From Butyrivibrio hungatei NK4A153 (lineage in GTDB: Bacteria > Bacillota > Clostridia > Lachnospirales > Lachnospiraceae), in NCBI RefSeq assembly GCF_000424465.1, contig NZ_AUJY01000002.1:186001-250000 (forward strand): DNA of 64,000 nucleotides, in the 5' to 3' direction. The translations under genes and the position numbers were made by a program. The notes below the pieces were generated by a model. It saw nothing but the letters and a program-made list of their open reading frames with translations. It did no database searches and was not told the DNA's origin. Below, one piece after another: positions 26,895 to 36,427 of the stretch (the stretch's first letter is position 1; every line of letters starts with the position of its first letter).

Positions 26895-28082
26895 GTGAGT
26901 AAATACGATTTTGATAAAGTGACAGACAGGCATGGAACAAGCAGCCTTAAATATGATTTTGGAATGGAAAGAAGGAGGCGCGACGATCTGCTTCCGCTCT
27001 GGGTTGCGGACATGGACTTCAGGCTCCCTGAAGAGATACTTGATGACATAAGATCAAGAGTGGATCACGGCATTTTCGGATATACAGATCCCAAGGAAGA
27101 CTATCAACAAGCTGTCGCAAACTGGTATGGCCAAAGGCATGGCTTTGAAATAGAAAAAGACTGGAATACTGTTGTACCCGGAATAGTTTATGCAATCGCG
27201 GTTGCTGTAAGAGCTTTTACTAAGCCCGGCGAGAGCGTCATTATTCAGGAGCCTGTTTATTATCCGTTCAGGGAGACAATAGAACTTAACAAAAGAAAAG
27301 TCGTAAACAATCAGCTCGTATATAAAGACGGGCATTACGAGATAGATTTTGAAGATTTTGAGAAAAAAATTGAAGAAGAAAATGTAAAACTGTTTCTTCT
27401 CTGCAGCCCTCATAATCCTGCGGGACGTGTGTGGACAAAAGAGGAACTTATAAAGCTTGGAGATATCTGCGTAAAGCATAACGTTACGATATTTGCGGAT
27501 GAGATACACTCAGATTTTGTGTTCAAGGGATATAAGCACACTTCGTTCATTACACTCGGAGAAAAATATACGGAGAATCTTATTCTCGGAACTTCACCGA
27601 GCAAGACCTTTAATATTGCGGGACTTCAGATTGCAAACATAATCATTCCGAATGAATCTGTAAGACACAGATTTAAGACAGAGAACGACGCAGGAGGCTA
27701 TAGCCAGTGCAATGCAATTGGCCTTACGGCTACCAAAGCCTGCTACGAAAAAGGCGGTCAATGGGTTGATGAGCTACTCACATATCTTGAAGGAAATCTT
27801 GATTACATCAGGTCTTTTATAAAAGAAAAACTTCCCAAGATAAAACTTATAGAACCGGAAGGAACATATCTTATCTGGCTTGATTTTGCGGACGCTTTTG
27901 ATAATTATCGGGAACTTAGGAAGTTTATAGAAGATGAGGCTAAGCTCTGGCTTGACGGCGGAGTTATCTTCGGAAGAGAAACGGCTCTTTTTGAAAGAAT
28001 CAATATAGCTAGCCCCCGAAGCATCATTGAACAGGCAATGGAGCAATTATACGCTGCATACATAAAAAGATTTGGCAATTAA
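26895..28082 (+). CDS. patB: PatB/MalY-type cystathionine beta-lyase (C-S lyase)
   Basis: Class I/II aminotransferase-fold PLP enzyme that cleaves cystathionine or cysteine conjugates to thiol, pyruvate and ammonia. Features: LPLWVADMDFRLPEEI, the CSPHNPAGRVWTKEEL substrate/cofactor segment, FADEIHSDF, and the PLP Lys in GTSPSKTFNIAGLQ. 395 residues, normal. It ends 12 nt before a second PLP enzyme, so the two form an operon. In this sulfur cluster it likely releases sulfide or methanethiol from organic donors. Confidence 0.9.
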   Translation: MSKYDFDKVTDRHGTSSLKYDFGMERRRRDDLLPLWVADMDFRLPEEILDDIRSRVDHGIFGYTDPKEDYQQAVANWYGQRHGFEIEKDWNTVVPGIVYAIAVAVRAFTKPGESVIIQEPVYYPFRETIELNKRKVVNNQLVYKDGHYEIDFEDFEKKIEEENVKLFLLCSPHNPAGRVWTKEELIKLGDICVKHNVTIFADEIHSDFVFKGYKHTSFITLGEKYTENLILGTSPSKTFNIAGLQIANIIIPNESVRHRFKTENDAGGYSQCNAIGLTATKACYEKGGQWVDELLTYLEGNLDYIRSFIKEKLPKIKLIEPEGTYLIWLDFADAFDNYRELRKFIEDEAKLWLDGGVIFGRETALFERINIASPRSIIEQAMEQLYAAYIKRFGN

Positions 28083-28094
28083 GGAGGAGTGAAT

Positions 28095-29285
28095 TTGAGT
28101 ACGGAGATTGACTGTAGACAACAAGAAAAGTACAGCGTGGATACAAAGTGCCAGCTGAATGATCAGAGCCTTAAGGATGTATGGGGAGCTGTCAGTTATC
28201 CGATTTATCAGACGGCTACATTTGCGCATAAGGGACTTGGTGAGAGCACGGGATTTGATTATACGAGAATGCAGAATCCCACAAGGCAGCAGCTTGAAGC
28301 TGTTGTAGCTCTTTTGGAAAACGGAAAAGATGCGATAGCTTTTGCAAGCGGAATGGCTGCGGTTGCGGCTGTGATGGAGCTCTTTTCACCGGGAGATCAT
28401 TTCATAATCGATTCGGATCTCTACGGAGGAAGCGTAAGACTATTTAATGAGATCAGCAAAAAGAACGGTCTGACATACACGACGGCTGATTTAAGCAGCG
28501 AAGATGTGATCCCTCTTATAAAAGAGAACACGAAGGCTGTGTATCTTGAGACACCGACCAATCCTATGATGAATGTCACGGATATAGAGGAGCTGGCGAA
28601 AAAAGTCCATGAGAGAGGACTCATCCTCATTGTGGATAATACTTTTTTGTCACCTTATTATCAGAACCCGCTCGACCTGGGCGCGGACATAGTGCTTCAT
28701 TCGGGAACAAAGTTCCTCGGAGGGCACCACGATACCATAGGCGGTTTCGCAATCGTCAAGGATGATGAGATCGATGAGAGGCTTCGTTTCATTTACAAGA
28801 CGACAGGCGCGGGACTAAGCCCTTTTGACAGCTGGCTTATCCTAAGAGGAATCAGGACGTTGTCGGTAAGACTTAACAAGGCTCAGGAGAATGCTTTTGC
28901 AATCGCGGAGTATCTTAAGAAAAACAAGCATGTAACGAAAGTAATCTATCCGGGGCTTAAAGAGCATCCGGGGTATGAGATCATGAAGAAGCAGGCAAGA
29001 GGCTTTGGCGCGATGCTTACTTTTGAAGTTGATTCTGCCGAGTTTGCAAAAGAGATCCTTGCAAATGTAGATCTTATCTATTTTGCGGAGAGTCTTGGCG
29101 GAACGGAGACACTTATAACGTATCCCATCACGCAGACACATGCGGATGTTCCCGCAGACGTACTTGAAAAAAACGGCATCAACAATCGAATTCTCAGGCT
29201 TTCTGTAGGAATAGAAGGAACGGAAGATCTTATAAGTGAATTTGAAAGAGTATTTGAAGTGTCAGAAAAGAATACTCAAAAATAG
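28095..29285 (+). CDS. Cys/Met-metabolism PLP enzyme (cystathionine lyase/synthase type)
   Basis: Trans-sulfuration family (MetB/MetC/MccB) enzyme. Motifs: YTRMQNPTRQQLE, FASGMAAV, YLETPTNPMMNV, PLP Lys in LHSGTKFLGGHHDTIGG, and SLGGTETLITYP. Start assigned to TTG 28095 (MSTEID) because AGGAGG ends 7 nt upstream; a GTG at 28089 is too close to it. About 396 residues. It could be cystathionine gamma-synthase, gamma-lyase or O-acylhomoserine sulfhydrylase; sequence alone does not decide. Operon partner of the PatB-type lyase. Confidence 0.85.
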   Translation: MSTEIDCRQQEKYSVDTKCQLNDQSLKDVWGAVSYPIYQTATFAHKGLGESTGFDYTRMQNPTRQQLEAVVALLENGKDAIAFASGMAAVAAVMELFSPGDHFIIDSDLYGGSVRLFNEISKKNGLTYTTADLSSEDVIPLIKENTKAVYLETPTNPMMNVTDIEELAKKVHERGLILIVDNTFLSPYYQNPLDLGADIVLHSGTKFLGGHHDTIGGFAIVKDDEIDERLRFIYKTTGAGLSPFDSWLILRGIRTLSVRLNKAQENAFAIAEYLKKNKHVTKVIYPGLKEHPGYEIMKKQARGFGAMLTFEVDSAEFAKEILANVDLIYFAESLGGTETLITYPITQTHADVPADVLEKNGINNRILRLSVGIEGTEDLISEFERVFEVSEKNTQK

Positions 29286-29300
29286 AGGGTTAAGAATTTT

Positions 29301-29356
29301 TTATACCCTGCTATAAATTTTTAGTGTTTTACAACGACGCTATGCTAAAGCATAAT
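29301..29356 (+). promoter_or_regulatory. yezD-nif promoter with sulfur-regulon palindrome (site 3)
   Basis: Palindrome TTATA-CCCTGC-TATAA at 29301-29316, a 10-nt gap, weak -35 TTTTAC (29327-29332), 18-bp spacer, -10 CATAAT (29351-29356). The same order and spacing as the cysK and importer-cooS promoters, although flanking bases differ. Confidence 0.7.
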
Positions 29357-29414
29357 GCTAGTAACACAGATGTGTAAGGCAAAAAACACAGAAACACGGC
29401 GAGGAGATAAACTT

Positions 29415-29576
29415 ATGGCAAAGGTAGAAGTACCCCTGACAAAAGAAGTTGATGCTGCTGTTTTGGAAGGGATAATTGATAGCATCAAAAGTTTACAATA
29501 TGGCACGGTCACGATCACGGTTCATGATGGCAAAGTAACTCAGATTGAGACCAGTCGTAAACAGAGATTCAGTTAA
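29415..29576 (+). CDS. yezD: YezD-family (DUF2292) small protein
   Basis: A 53-residue protein reading MAKVEVPLTKEVDAAVLEG then LQYGTVTITVHDGKVTQIE, the DUF2292 beta-hairpin signature. Start ATG 29415 follows GAGGAG at good spacing; a longer frame beginning at 29355 is unlikely. YezD proteins are often found with sulfur-assimilation genes; their role is unknown. It is the first gene behind the regulon promoter and leads into the nitrogenase-like genes. Confidence 0.82.
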   Translation: MAKVEVPLTKEVDAAVLEGIIDSIKSLQYGTVTITVHDGKVTQIETSRKQRFS

Positions 29577-29678
29577 GAGAAACTACTGCAGTTTTGTCGA
29601 GGTCGGTTTGAATGTCTTTTGGCGAACGAGGTGATAGCGGAAGTTTCGCGTTTTATATTTTTGTAGGAGAAAAAGAGA

Positions 29679-30551
29679 ATGGCTAGAACGTATGAAGAAC
29701 TTGAGAAAAACCATCCGTGCTTTGGTGGTTGCAAGTTCAACGCAGGCAGGATTCATCTTCCGGTAAGCCCCGGATGCAACATTGCGTGCAGATTCTGTGA
29801 CAGAACGATAAACGACGTTGAACAGCGCCCCGGAGTAACGTCTAAGATAATAACCCCGGATGAAGCGAATACATTTATTGATAAAGCACTTGGTTTTGTT
29901 CCAAATATCAAGGTCGCGGGAATAGCAGGACCCGGAGATACTTTGGCAACGGACTACGCGTTTGAGACTTTCAAAAAGATCGGCGAGAGTCATCCTGAGC
30001 TTCTTAAGTGCATGAGCACTAACGGACTTCTTCTTTACGAGAGGGCCGATGAGCTTATAAACATTGGAATAGACACTCTTACAGTTACTGTTAATGCGGT
30101 AGATCCTGAGATTGAAGCAAAACTCAATGAGTATGTTATCTGGCACGGCGAGAAGATATACGGAGAAGAGGGAGCTAAGATCCTTATCGAAAACCAGCTT
30201 AAGGGAATCAAGAAGGTTGCCGATGCAGGTGTTACGGTCAAGATAAATACGGTTCTCGTACCCGGTATAAACGATGAGCATATAGCTACCATCGCGAAGA
30301 CGGTAAGAGAATTGGGAGCGATAATCTACAACATAATTCCGCTCATACCGCAGCATCAGCTTAAAGATATACCAAAGCCCACTTGCGAGCAGATAGAAAA
30401 GGCAAGGAGCGATGCGGAACAGTATATCAAGGTATTCAGACACTGCGCACACTGCAGAGCCGACGCAGTAGGAGTACCGGGTGTTTCGGAGTACAGTAAG
30501 CTCGTATATCAGAGCAGATTAAATGTAAGGAATACTTTTTCACATGGATAA
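29679..30551 (+). CDS. nifB: NifB-type radical SAM cofactor maturase
   Basis: Radical SAM enzyme that builds NifB-co, the [8Fe-9S-C] precursor of nitrogenase cofactors, inserting a carbide from SAM. The N-terminus reads HPCFGG, GRIHLPVSPGCNIACRFCDR with the CX3CX2C cluster ligands, then RPGVTS and the GIAGPGDTLA SAM-binding segment, all hallmarks of NifB. Extra cysteines in RHCAHCRADAVG near the C-terminus fit the additional cluster sites. At 290 residues it is the SAM-only form, with the NifX-like domain encoded by the next gene, overlapping by 8 nt. Presence implies the neighbouring D/K complex carries a NifB-co-like cluster. Confidence 0.93.
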   Translation: MARTYEELEKNHPCFGGCKFNAGRIHLPVSPGCNIACRFCDRTINDVEQRPGVTSKIITPDEANTFIDKALGFVPNIKVAGIAGPGDTLATDYAFETFKKIGESHPELLKCMSTNGLLLYERADELINIGIDTLTVTVNAVDPEIEAKLNEYVIWHGEKIYGEEGAKILIENQLKGIKKVADAGVTVKINTVLVPGINDEHIATIAKTVRELGAIIYNIIPLIPQHQLKDIPKPTCEQIEKARSDAEQYIKVFRHCAHCRADAVGVPGVSEYSKLVYQSRLNVRNTFSHG

Positions 30552-30918
30552 AGCAGTTTACAGAGTCGCGCTCGCATCTACGGACAACAGGTTTGTGGAT
30601 CAGCACTTTGGAAGAGCTGAGAGCTTCCTTATAGTGGATGTGGATGATAACGGCGAATACGAAGAGATTGAACAGCGATTTGTTGACCCTGTGTGTAACG
30701 GAGGGCATCATGACGCTGCTAAATTAAAAAGAGGAGTAGACGGAGTTTCCGATTGCAACTTTGTTCTGGCAGCCAGAATAGGCGATGGAGCAAGAGGAGA
30801 GCTTGAAGAACGCGGTATAGCGGCATTTGAGATGCCGGGGCCTGTTTCGGAGGCGATAAGGAAACTTGACGGATATCTGAAACTACTTCAGGAAATGAAT
30901 AGTGCAAATGGACAGTAA
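30544..30918 (+). CDS. NifX/NifB-C-terminal-type iron-molybdenum cofactor carrier
   Basis: A 124-residue protein of the dinitrogenase iron-molybdenum cofactor family: YRVALASTDNRFVDQHFGRAESFLIVDVD, FVLAARIGDGARGELEERGI. In many clostridia this domain is fused to the C-terminus of NifB; here it is a separate gene overlapping nifB by 8 nt. Likely receives or carries NifB-co. Confidence 0.87.
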   Translation: MDKAVYRVALASTDNRFVDQHFGRAESFLIVDVDDNGEYEEIEQRFVDPVCNGGHHDAAKLKRGVDGVSDCNFVLAARIGDGARGELEERGIAAFEMPGPVSEAIRKLDGYLKLLQEMNSANGQ

Positions 30919-30923
30919 TGAAG

Positions 30924-30944
30924 CTGACCGGACAACCGGAGGTT
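30924..30944 (+). repeat. 21-nt element shared with the amino-acid importer leader (copy 1)
   Basis: A 21-nt block beginning CTGACCGGACAACCGG, identical to 42568-42588. It lies in the 135-nt spacer before nifH, about 110 nt upstream of the start. It holds a small CCGG-ACAA-CCGG hairpin. A weak hairpin TGATC-GTTTG-GATCA followed by TTTTTC comes next. Identity unknown; possibly an RNA regulator. Confidence 0.6.
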
Positions 30945-31038
30945 TTGTGAATTTGATCGTTTGGATCATTTTTCGCATGCCTTTTTTATTTGCGCTTTTT
31001 TGCGCAAGCGAAATTTTAAAAAATAAATCAATAGTTAA

Positions 31039-31902
<864 letters not shown>

Positions 31903-31939
31903 TTGTATTAAGAAGATGCATGACTAAGGAGGAAAACGT

Positions 31940-32935
31940 ATGTCAAACGTATATAAATCAATTACAGAATTGGTAGGAAAAACACCGCTTCTTGAGCTTT
32001 CGGGATTTGAGAAGCATCACGATCTCAAGGCAACCGTTATCGGAAAACTTGAGTATTTTAACCCTAATCAGAGCGTAAAGGACAGAATTGCCCTTTCAAT
32101 GATAGAAGATGCTGAGAAGAGCGGAAAACTTAAGCCCGGCGACACTGTTGTTGAGACAACAAGCGGAAATACAGGTATCGGACTTGCAGCAATAGCGGCT
32201 GCAAAGGGATATCCTTTCAGAGTTTATATTCAGGATCAGGTTAGTAAGGAGAGATTCCAGGTAATCCAGGCATTTGGAGGAAAGACAATTAAACTTGGAG
32301 ATGAACCTGTTATCGCAAAAGTTCTTGATGAGACAGGCGGCGACTTCGTTGCTGCGATCAAGGCGCTTAAGGAAGATGTTCTTGATAAGGAAGAGAATGT
32401 CGTATTCCTCGATCAGTGTTCGAATCCCGCAAACCCTGCGGTACACAAGAGAACAACAGGCCCCGAGATCTGGGAGGATACAGACGGTGAGGTAGATATT
32501 CTTGTTGCCTGCGTAGGAACAGGCGGAACAATCTCAGGAACAGGTGCTTATCTCAAGGAAAAGAATCCTAACGTAAAGGTAGTCGGTGTTCAGCCGGGAC
32601 CTAATTCACTTCCTGACAAGGATAAGAATCAGCCTGAAGAAGAGATCACTGGAGTACATCCTTTTGAAGGTGTTGCTGAAAATCTCATTCCTTCAACACT
32701 CGACAGAAAGATTTATGACGAATATATCGAAGTTGAGGCTCTTGAAGCATTTGAGGCAGCAAGAGAGGTTGCGGCAAACGACGGTATCCTTATCGGTACA
32801 TCATCGGGAGCGGCTCTTTATGCAGCAAAGAAGCTTGCGCAGAGACCTGAGAATGCAGGAAAGAAGATAGTTGCTATATTCCCTGATACAGGACTCAGAT
32901 ATCTTTCAACCAATCTTTTTGCAACACAAGAATAA
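31940..32935 (+). CDS. Divergent cysteine-synthase paralogue inside the nif-like operon
   Basis: CysK/CBS-fold PLP enzyme, 331 residues, 37 nt after nifH and 26 nt before the D gene. It keeps the PLP Lys (NQSVKDR) and GTGGTISGTG phosphate loop, but differs from the upstream CysK at substrate-facing positions: NPNQSVKDR instead of [17 protein letters not shown] instead of EPTSGNTG, and HPFEGVAENLIP instead of the usual GIGAGFVP. It also has an insertion (PNSLPDKDKNQPEEE). Probably uses a different acceptor or sulfur nucleophile, for instance a thiol produced by the reductase; that is inference. Confidence 0.85.
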   Translation: MSNVYKSITELVGKTPLLELSGFEKHHDLKATVIGKLEYFNPNQSVKDRIALSMIEDAEKSGKLKPGDTVVETTSGNTGIGLAAIAAAKGYPFRVYIQDQVSKERFQVIQAFGGKTIKLGDEPVIAKVLDETGGDFVAAIKALKEDVLDKEENVVFLDQCSNPANPAVHKRTTGPEIWEDTDGEVDILVACVGTGGTISGTGAYLKEKNPNVKVVGVQPGPNSLPDKDKNQPEEEITGVHPFEGVAENLIPSTLDRKIYDEYIEVEALEAFEAAREVAANDGILIGTSSGAALYAAKKLAQRPENAGKKIVAIFPDTGLRYLSTNLFATQE

Positions 32936-32961
32936 GAAAAAAGTAGGAGATAAAAGATAAT

Positions 32962-34437
32962 ATGGCAACAAATTTAAATAACTCCAATGTAGCTACAAGA
33001 GAGAACCGAATTGGATCTATCACCGGCTACATCGGTTCTCTCAAAGATCTTGCAAGCCAGAGTGAGTGCGGTACTTTGAAAGGCTGTTCAAGATGTTTTT
33101 CACAGTCAAGTTCATGCCTTTCAAGCTGTGCACTCGGTCAGCTCTCTGCTATAAGAGATATTGCTATTATTCACCACGGCCCTGCGGGATGTTCCGTTGC
33201 GGCAGCAGGCACATATTACCTTGATAAGGTTATGGCCAAAAAACGTGGTGTAACGAATAACACTGTTTATGTCGGAACCGATATGAACGAGAATGATACG
33301 ATATTTGGCTCTACATCTACGCTTCGAAACATCATCGTTGAAGTAAACAAAAGATATAGCCCAAAGGCAATTTTTGTTTCAAGTTCCTGTGCAACGGGTA
33401 TCATCGGTGAAGATATCGACAGCATCGTCGATGAGTTAAAAGAAGAGATTGATGTGCCTATCGTTGCGGTTCACTGCGAAGGATTCAAGTCAAGAATCTG
33501 GGCAACAGGTTTTGATATCGCAGATCACGCGGTACTTCAGTCAATCGTTCAGCCTCCGAGAGAAGGCGTAAAGAGCAACAAGATCAACTTCAAGAATTTC
33601 TATGAGAGTGCAAGACCTGAGATCATCGAGATGTTCAAGAACTTTGATCTCGAGCCTACATTCCTTTACTGTAACTCAACTGTTGAAGAGCTTTCACATA
33701 TTTCGGAAGCTGTTGCCACAACATGTATCTGCGGAACACTCGGAAACTACTTAGGAAACGTTCTTGAAGAAAAGTATGGCGTTCCTTACGTAAGAAGTAT
33801 CAACCAGTGTGGCATCGTCGGTTTTGAGGCATGGCTTCGCGAGATTGGTAAGGTTACGGGAAGAAGCGACAAGATTGAGAAGTATATTGAAGAGCAGCGT
33901 GCAATCTACCTTCCGAAGATTGAAGAAGTTAAAAAAGAGCTCAAAGGACTCAGAGCAGTACTCGGCATGGGACCCGGTTATACTTTCGAAGTATCCCGTG
34001 TTCTTAATGAACTTGGAATTGAGGTTGTATGGGCACTTGCATGGCACTATGACAAGAAGTATGAGAACGGAGACGTTCCGCCTTCAATGAAATATCTTTT
34101 GGATAACAATATTGATTTCGAGGCCAGTGTTGCCGATCAGCAGAATTTCGAGGTTATGAATATCCTCAACAAATATCAGCCCGATCTGTATCTTTCAAGA
34201 CATCCGGGTTCAACCGTATGGGCTATCAAGAACGGAACACCTTCAGTGTATGTTGCCGATGAGTATATGATTTTCGGTTACAAGCACACATTGGAATTTG
34301 CATATTCCATACTCGATAGCATCAGGAACAGAAGCTTTGAAAAAAACCTCGCAAAGAGAACAAAGCTTCCTTACACGGATTGGTGGTACAAGCAGAACGT
34401 AGGAGCTTTCCTTGTGCAGGAAAAGGACAAAAAATGA
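32962..34437 (+). CDS. Nitrogenase-like component 1, D (alpha) subunit
   Basis: Catalytic subunit of a nitrogenase-like reductase, 491 residues. P-cluster-type ligands: Cys52 or Cys56, Cys77 (HHGPAGC) and Cys143 (SSSCATGIIGEDI). The cofactor-binding cysteine is kept: Cys257, 12 residues before EEKYG, aligns with NifD Cys275. The FeMo-co histidine (NifD His442) is not: the aligned stretch at residues 431-434 reads VADE. The N-terminus is cysteine-rich (Cys36, 42, 45, 52, 56). With no nifEN in the window this fits group IV-type enzymes such as methylthio-alkane reductase rather than N2 reduction. Subfamily assignment needs phylogeny. Confidence 0.85.
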   Translation: MATNLNNSNVATRENRIGSITGYIGSLKDLASQSECGTLKGCSRCFSQSSSCLSSCALGQLSAIRDIAIIHHGPAGCSVAAAGTYYLDKVMAKKRGVTNNTVYVGTDMNENDTIFGSTSTLRNIIVEVNKRYSPKAIFVSSSCATGIIGEDIDSIVDELKEEIDVPIVAVHCEGFKSRIWATGFDIADHAVLQSIVQPPREGVKSNKINFKNFYESARPEIIEMFKNFDLEPTFLYCNSTVEELSHISEAVATTCICGTLGNYLGNVLEEKYGVPYVRSINQCGIVGFEAWLREIGKVTGRSDKIEKYIEEQRAIYLPKIEEVKKELKGLRAVLGMGPGYTFEVSRVLNELGIEVVWALAWHYDKKYENGDVPPSMKYLLDNNIDFEASVADQQNFEVMNILNKYQPDLYLSRHPGSTVWAIKNGTPSVYVADEYMIFGYKHTLEFAYSILDSIRNRSFEKNLAKRTKLPYTDWWYKQNVGAFLVQEKDKK

Positions 34438-34456
34438 TTCACGGAGGCTGATATAA

Positions 34457-35755
34457 ATGGCAAAGTTACTTGATAAACAAAGATATAAGTGTGCACTTGG
34501 CGCGATGCAGACAGTGCAGGCAATAGAGAGAGCCATTCCGATCCTTCATTCGGGTCCGGGATGTGCGCAGAAGCTTTCCGACGGAAACGGAAGCAGCGGA
34601 TATTTTTCACCAAATATTTTTCCCTGTACCAGTATCAATGAAAAGGACGTTGTATTCGGCGGTGTAAAAAAGCTTCATTCAACAATCGAGAATTCGCTCA
34701 AGGTCATCGACGCTGACCTCTATGTGGTTCTTACAGGTTGTATTCCTGAAATCGTAGGTGATGATTCGGGTGAAGTCGTATCTGAATTTGCAGATGCGGA
34801 GAAGCCTGTAATCTACGCTCCTACAGCGGGATTTAAGGGAAACAACTATAGAGGTCATGAGCAGATAATTGATGCGATCATAGATCAGTATGTAAAAAAG
34901 ACTGACAAGAAGGAGAAGGGGCTTGTAAATATCTGGGCCGACGTTCCTTATCAGGATCTTTACTGGCTCGGAAATTTAAGAGAGCTTGAGAAGCTGTTAA
35001 AAGAGATCGGGCTTACACCCAACACTATCTTCGGATATCAAAGAGGAATCAAGAATATAGACAAGATTGCTTCGGCTGAGTTTAACCTTCTTATTTCTCC
35101 TTGGGTTTCAGTTAAGAACGTAAAGAAGATGGAGAAAAAGCTCGGTATTCCTTATCTTCACTACAGTACACTTCCTATAGGAGCTTTCGAGACAAGTAAG
35201 TTCTTAAGGGAAGTCGGAAAGTTCGCGGGAGTGGATGAAAAGAAGGTCGAGGACGTAATAACAGAGCATGAAAATTATTACTACTACCTTATCGAGAGAT
35301 TTGCGGATCTTTTCCTTGAGAACCGTGTAATCAACAAGCAGTTCTCTGTTGTGGCGGATGCTCAGTACGCTCTCGGAATTACCAAGTTCCTTACAAACGA
35401 TCTCGGACTTGTTCCCGCAAAGCAGTTCATTACCGATGATACGCCAAAGGAATATAGGGAGGCGATTACCGAAGAATTCAAGAAGCTCAACTACGGACTT
35501 GAAGCTGAAGTTGTATTTGAGACAGACAGCTACAAGGTTCATGAGCAGATAAAGAGTCATGACTATCATGGATATCCGCTGGTTCTCGGTGGTTACTATG
35601 ACAAAGAAGTGACGGAAGACTTAAAGGGTAACTTCCTCAATATCTCATGGCCCGTTAAGGACAAGATTGTTCTTAATGATGCAATTGTTGGATACGAGGG
35701 CGGTATCAGACTTATTGAGGATATCTACACGGTAGCTTCACAGAGATTCAACTAA
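34457..35755 (+). CDS. Nitrogenase-like component 1, K (beta) subunit
   Basis: Partner of the D subunit, 432 residues. Three P-cluster ligands align with NifK: Cys12 (RYKCALGA), Cys36 (HSGPGCAQKL) and Cys95 (VLTGCIPEIVGDD), at the same mutual spacing within one residue as NifK Cys70, Cys95 and Cys153. Typical NPNIFPCTS-like region (SPNIFPCTSINEKDVVFGG) follows. The long N-terminal extension of Mo-NifK is absent. It starts 19 nt after the D gene. Confidence 0.86.
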   Translation: MAKLLDKQRYKCALGAMQTVQAIERAIPILHSGPGCAQKLSDGNGSSGYFSPNIFPCTSINEKDVVFGGVKKLHSTIENSLKVIDADLYVVLTGCIPEIVGDDSGEVVSEFADAEKPVIYAPTAGFKGNNYRGHEQIIDAIIDQYVKKTDKKEKGLVNIWADVPYQDLYWLGNLRELEKLLKEIGLTPNTIFGYQRGIKNIDKIASAEFNLLISPWVSVKNVKKMEKKLGIPYLHYSTLPIGAFETSKFLREVGKFAGVDEKKVEDVITEHENYYYYLIERFADLFLENRVINKQFSVVADAQYALGITKFLTNDLGLVPAKQFITDDTPKEYREAITEEFKKLNYGLEAEVVFETDSYKVHEQIKSHDYHGYPLVLGGYYDKEVTEDLKGNFLNISWPVKDKIVLNDAIVGYEGGIRLIEDIYTVASQRFN

Positions 35756-35870
35756 AGAAATATTGATCCGGTCAGTGTTTCTCCAATAAATAATCACAGC
35801 GACAACACAGCTTTTGATCTAACTAATCTGCCTAAAGTTCGTGTTTATAAATAATAAGAGGAAAAAAGCG

Positions 35871-36383
35871 ATGTCATATTTGATTGCTGTCGCAACATCA
35901 GATGCCAAGGTCGTTGACCTTGGCTTTGGTGCTGCTAAGGGGTTCCATATCTACGAGGTGGAAGGAACCGAATATAAAGAAAAAGAATACAGAGAGTTTG
36001 CGGAAGAAGAGATAAGTTCCGATGTGCAAAGCGGTTGTGGCGGACAGACTTCCGGATGCGGTGACACGAACAATTGTGGAAGTCCGAGTGGAGGTTGCGG
36101 CGATGGCTCACAAGACGGCTGCGGCGGAACCGGTGGTCACGGCGGCTGCGGCGCCGGTTCACAGAGTGGCTGCGGCGGAAGCGACGGAGCTCTCAGAAAA
36201 GTCAATCTCATCGCAGATTGCCGAAGCCTTGTCTGCAAGAAAATCGGTTTTCAGGCTCAGAAGCAACTTGAAAAGAAAGCTATCGCAGGTTTTGATGTAG
36301 AGTGCAGTGTCGATGAAGCTCTCACCAAGATCGCAACTTATTTTGATAAGATCGATAATCACGTGAGCCTTAGAAGAGGATGA
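35871..36383 (+). CDS. NifX-domain protein with Cys/Gly-rich insert
   Basis: A 170-residue protein. The NifX/NifB-C-terminal fold is split: residues 1-45 (YLIAVATSDAKVVDLGFGAAKGFHIYEVEG) and 108-165 (KVNLIADCRSLVCKKIGFQAQKQLEKKAIAGFDV). Between them, residues 55-103 form a Gly/Ser/Cys-rich insert with seven cysteines (56, 63, 69, 76, 84, 93, 101) in repeated GCG units. The insert looks able to hold Fe-S clusters or metals. The start is ATG 35871 with AAGAGGA; a longer frame upstream is unsupported. Last gene of the nif-like operon. Confidence 0.82.
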   Translation: MSYLIAVATSDAKVVDLGFGAAKGFHIYEVEGTEYKEKEYREFAEEEISSDVQSGCGGQTSGCGDTNNCGSPSGGCGDGSQDGCGGTGGHGGCGAGSQSGCGGSDGALRKVNLIADCRSLVCKKIGFQAQKQLEKKAIAGFDVECSVDEALTKIATYFDKIDNHVSLRRG

Positions 36384-36427
36384 TTGACGGATAAGTGAGT
36401 TTAGGAGTCGCTTTCCGAAAGTGAAGA

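Noticed and set aside
35935-36300. Overlapping reading frames in the Cys/Gly-rich stretch of the NifX gene
   Set aside because: They are out-of-frame shadows produced by the repetitive GGC/TGC codons; the NifX frame has the ribosome site and both halves of a known fold.
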